Position numbers and translations under genes: made by a program. DNA of 8,294 bases from an uncultured Paracoccaceae bacterium (GTDB taxonomy: Bacteria; Pseudomonadota; Alphaproteobacteria; Rhodobacterales; Rhodobacteraceae), in the NCBI GenBank assembly GCA_937916485.1, contig CALFSV010000425.1, positions 1 through 8,294 of the forward strand, in the 5' to 3' direction. Under the pieces are notes generated by a model. The model was not told the origin of the DNA. It saw only the letters and a program-made list of their open reading frames with translations, and ran no database searches. Positions 6,820 through 8,294 of this stretch are shown here, piece by piece (within the stretch, counting starts at the first letter, position 1; the number at the start of each line of letters is the position of its first letter).

Positions 6820-8253
6820 ATGGCGGCCTCGTCAATCGGCCTGATCCAGCAGATGCTGCGCCGACGGCCCGTCATCGGCGCGCCCGTGGCCCACGGCGCC
6901 TCCGATCACCTGAAACGCAGTATCGGCACGTTCCAGCTCACGCTGTTCGGGGTCGGCGCAACCGTCGGCACCGGCATCTTCTTCGTGTTGTCCGAGGCGG
7001 TTCCAAAAGCCGGTCCCGGGGTTGTCGTCTCATTTGTGATCGCCGGGATCGCAGCAGGACTTGCCGCGCTCTGCTACGCCGAACTCACCTCTGCCGTGCC
7101 GGTTTCCGGGTCCAGCTACTCCTACGCCTACATCACTCTCGGCGAGCTGGTCGCAATGGGTGTGGCGGCGTGCCTGCTGCTCGAATACGGCGTGTCCGCC
7201 GCCGCGGTTGCGGTGGGCTGGAGTCAGTACGTCAACAAGCTGCTCGACAATTTCTTCGGCCATCATCTGCCCCAGGCCCTTTCCGCTGCGCCGTGGGGTG
7301 AGGCATCCCCGGGAATCATCAACCTTCCCGCCGTCGTGTTGGTCTCGTTGTGCGCCTTCCTCCTCATCCGCGGAGCCAGCGAGTCGGCGAAGGTCAACAC
7401 CGTCATGGTGCTGATCAAGCTGGGCGTTCTGCTCATGTTCTCCGTAATCGCCGCAACGGCTTTCGACGCTGACCGTTTCGCTGAGTTCGCACCCTTCGGT
7501 GTCGCCGGTATCAGCGCGGCGGCCGGCACGATCTTCTTCTCTTACATCGGCCTGGATGCGGTGTCCACCGCCGGTGACGAAGTCAAGAATCCTCAAAAGA
7601 CCATGCCTCGGGCGATCATGGCCGCGCTGGTGACCGTCACAACCGTCTACGTGGTGGTTACCGTGGCCGCACTCGGCGCGCAGCCCTGGCAGGATTTCGA
7701 GGACCAGGAAGCCGGCCTGGCCACCATCCTCGACCGGGTCACCTCAAGCCAATACTGGGGCACGGTCTTGGCAGCCGGCGCAGTGATCTCCATCTTCTCG
7801 GTCACACTGGTGGTCCTGTACGGCCAGACCCGAATCCTGTTCGCCATGGGCCGGGACGGCCTTTTGCCCCCACTGTTCGCCCAGGTCCACCCGCGCAGCG
7901 GGGCTCCGGTGAACAACACCATCATCGTCGCGGTAGTGGTCGGTATTCTCGCCGGCTTCGTCCCACTGCACTATCTGGCTGACATGGTGTCCATCGGCAC
8001 CCTGGTCGCGTTCGTCGTCGTATCCGTCGGCGTCATCATCCTGCGGGTGCGTGAACCCGATCTACCGCGTGGATTCAAGGTGCCCTTCTACCCCGTGACA
8101 CCCGTCTTGTCGGTCCTGGCGTGTGGGTACATCCTGATCAGCCTGCCCTGGTACACCTGGCTGGCGTTCTCCGGATGGGTCTCCGTGGTGCTGGTGTTCT
8201 ACTTCGTCTGGGGCCGCAAGCACAGTGCGTTGAACGATGCGGTGACGGTGTGA
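6820..8253 (+). CDS. APC superfamily amino acid permease, cationic amino acid transporter (CAT) type
   Basis: This 477-residue inner-membrane protein has roughly twelve hydrophobic segments after a basic N-terminal tail (1-33). TM1 carries the APC signature GVGATVGTGIFF (44-55), whose unwound G-x-G region binds the substrate amino and carboxyl groups. CYAEL (85-89), ESAKVN (188-193) and GLDAVSTAGDEVKNPQK (244-260) are typical of the CAT branch, as are YGQTRILFAMGRDGLLP (334-350) and the final TMs after VREPDLPRGFKVP. CAT relatives carry arginine, lysine or ornithine; the exact substrate cannot be read here. Divergence from cphA makes arginine attractive, since arginine is a cyanophycin building block. 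The sequence reminds me strongly of mycobacterial cationic amino acid carriers, unlike its neighbours, so transfer is possible. The last 55 bases overlap a probable dehydrogenase end on the other strand. Confidence 0.93.
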   Translation: MAASSIGLIQQMLRRRPVIGAPVAHGASDHLKRSIGTFQLTLFGVGATVGTGIFFVLSEAVPKAGPGVVVSFVIAGIAAGLAALCYAELTSAVPVSGSSYSYAYITLGELVAMGVAACLLLEYGVSAAAVAVGWSQYVNKLLDNFFGHHLPQALSAAPWGEASPGIINLPAVVLVSLCAFLLIRGASESAKVNTVMVLIKLGVLLMFSVIAATAFDADRFAEFAPFGVAGISAAAGTIFFSYIGLDAVSTAGDEVKNPQKTMPRAIMAALVTVTTVYVVVTVAALGAQPWQDFEDQEAGLATILDRVTSSQYWGTVLAAGAVISIFSVTLVVLYGQTRILFAMGRDGLLPPLFAQVHPRSGAPVNNTIIVAVVVGILAGFVPLHYLADMVSIGTLVAFVVVSVGVIILRVREPDLPRGFKVPFYPVTPVLSVLACGYILISLPWYTWLAFSGWVSVVLVFYFVWGRKHSALNDAVTV

Positions 8254-8294
8254 TCGGTTTCCCGCCAGCCGCCGTCCACGGTGGCGACGTTCTG
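8199..8294 (-). CDS. Probable short-chain dehydrogenase/reductase, C-terminal fragment
   Basis: The reverse strand from the window edge reads 31 codons to a TAG at 8201-8199. The peptide begins QNVATVDGGWRETD, resembling the C-terminal G-Q-x-(hydrophobic)-x-V-D-G-G-W found at the end of classical Rossmann-fold short-chain dehydrogenases. About twenty unconserved residues follow. These extra codons overlap the 3' end of the permease by 55 bases in convergent orientation, which is unusual but possible. The other two reverse frames give no recognisable motif. Cofactor and substrate cannot be inferred. The call rests on one short motif. Confidence 0.42.
   Translation of the reverse strand, partial: QNVATVDGGWRETDHTVTASFNALCLRPQTK

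Noticed and set aside
7030..7596. 188-codon minus-strand frame inside the permease
   Set aside because: It is the mirror frame of a membrane protein gene with a clear APC signature.

Overview
This is a high-GC bacterial window dominated by a cyanophycin (multi-L-arginyl-poly-L-aspartate) metabolism cluster on the minus strand. Transcription order is cyanophycin synthetase (cphA, 6599-3870), a 730-residue tandem-domain cyanophycinase (3863-1671), a small acidic protein of unknown family (1649-1275), and a zinc-dependent succinylglutamate desuccinylase/aspartoacylase-type (M14-like) hydrolase (1256-165). The gaps of 6, 21 and 18 bases point to one operon. Read as a pathway, cphA builds the Asp-Arg polymer, the cyanophycinase cuts it to beta-Asp-Arg dipeptides, and the M14-like hydrolase is a good candidate for splitting the dipeptide. 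No IadA- or IaaA-type dipeptidase is present here.

Divergently on the plus strand, after a 220-base intergenic region, lies a complete CAT-type (cationic amino acid) APC permease (6820-8253) with a near-perfect Shine-Dalgarno. It could supply arginine for the polymer, but that link is inferred from position only. The intergenic region holds an inverted-repeat-bounded segment (6709-6799) whose GAGCAT-type ends resemble palindromic intergenic elements of alphaproteobacteria.

Both edges carry truncated neighbours. On the left (114-1, minus) are the first 38 codons of an Old Yellow Enzyme-type NADH:flavin oxidoreductase. On the right (8294-8199, minus) is probably the C-terminus of a short-chain dehydrogenase whose end overlaps the permease gene.

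Organism: the cyanophycin genes and the intergenic repeat suggest an alphaproteobacterium (sphingomonad- or rhizobial-like). The permease resembles, from memory, mycobacterial/actinobacterial cationic amino acid carriers, so a mosaic origin is possible. I could not run any search, so taxonomy is tentative.

The points most worth following up are the cyanophycinase, whose second catalytic domain has lost its active-site histidine, the unknown acidic protein in the operon, and the M14-like hydrolase as the dipeptide-cleaving step.
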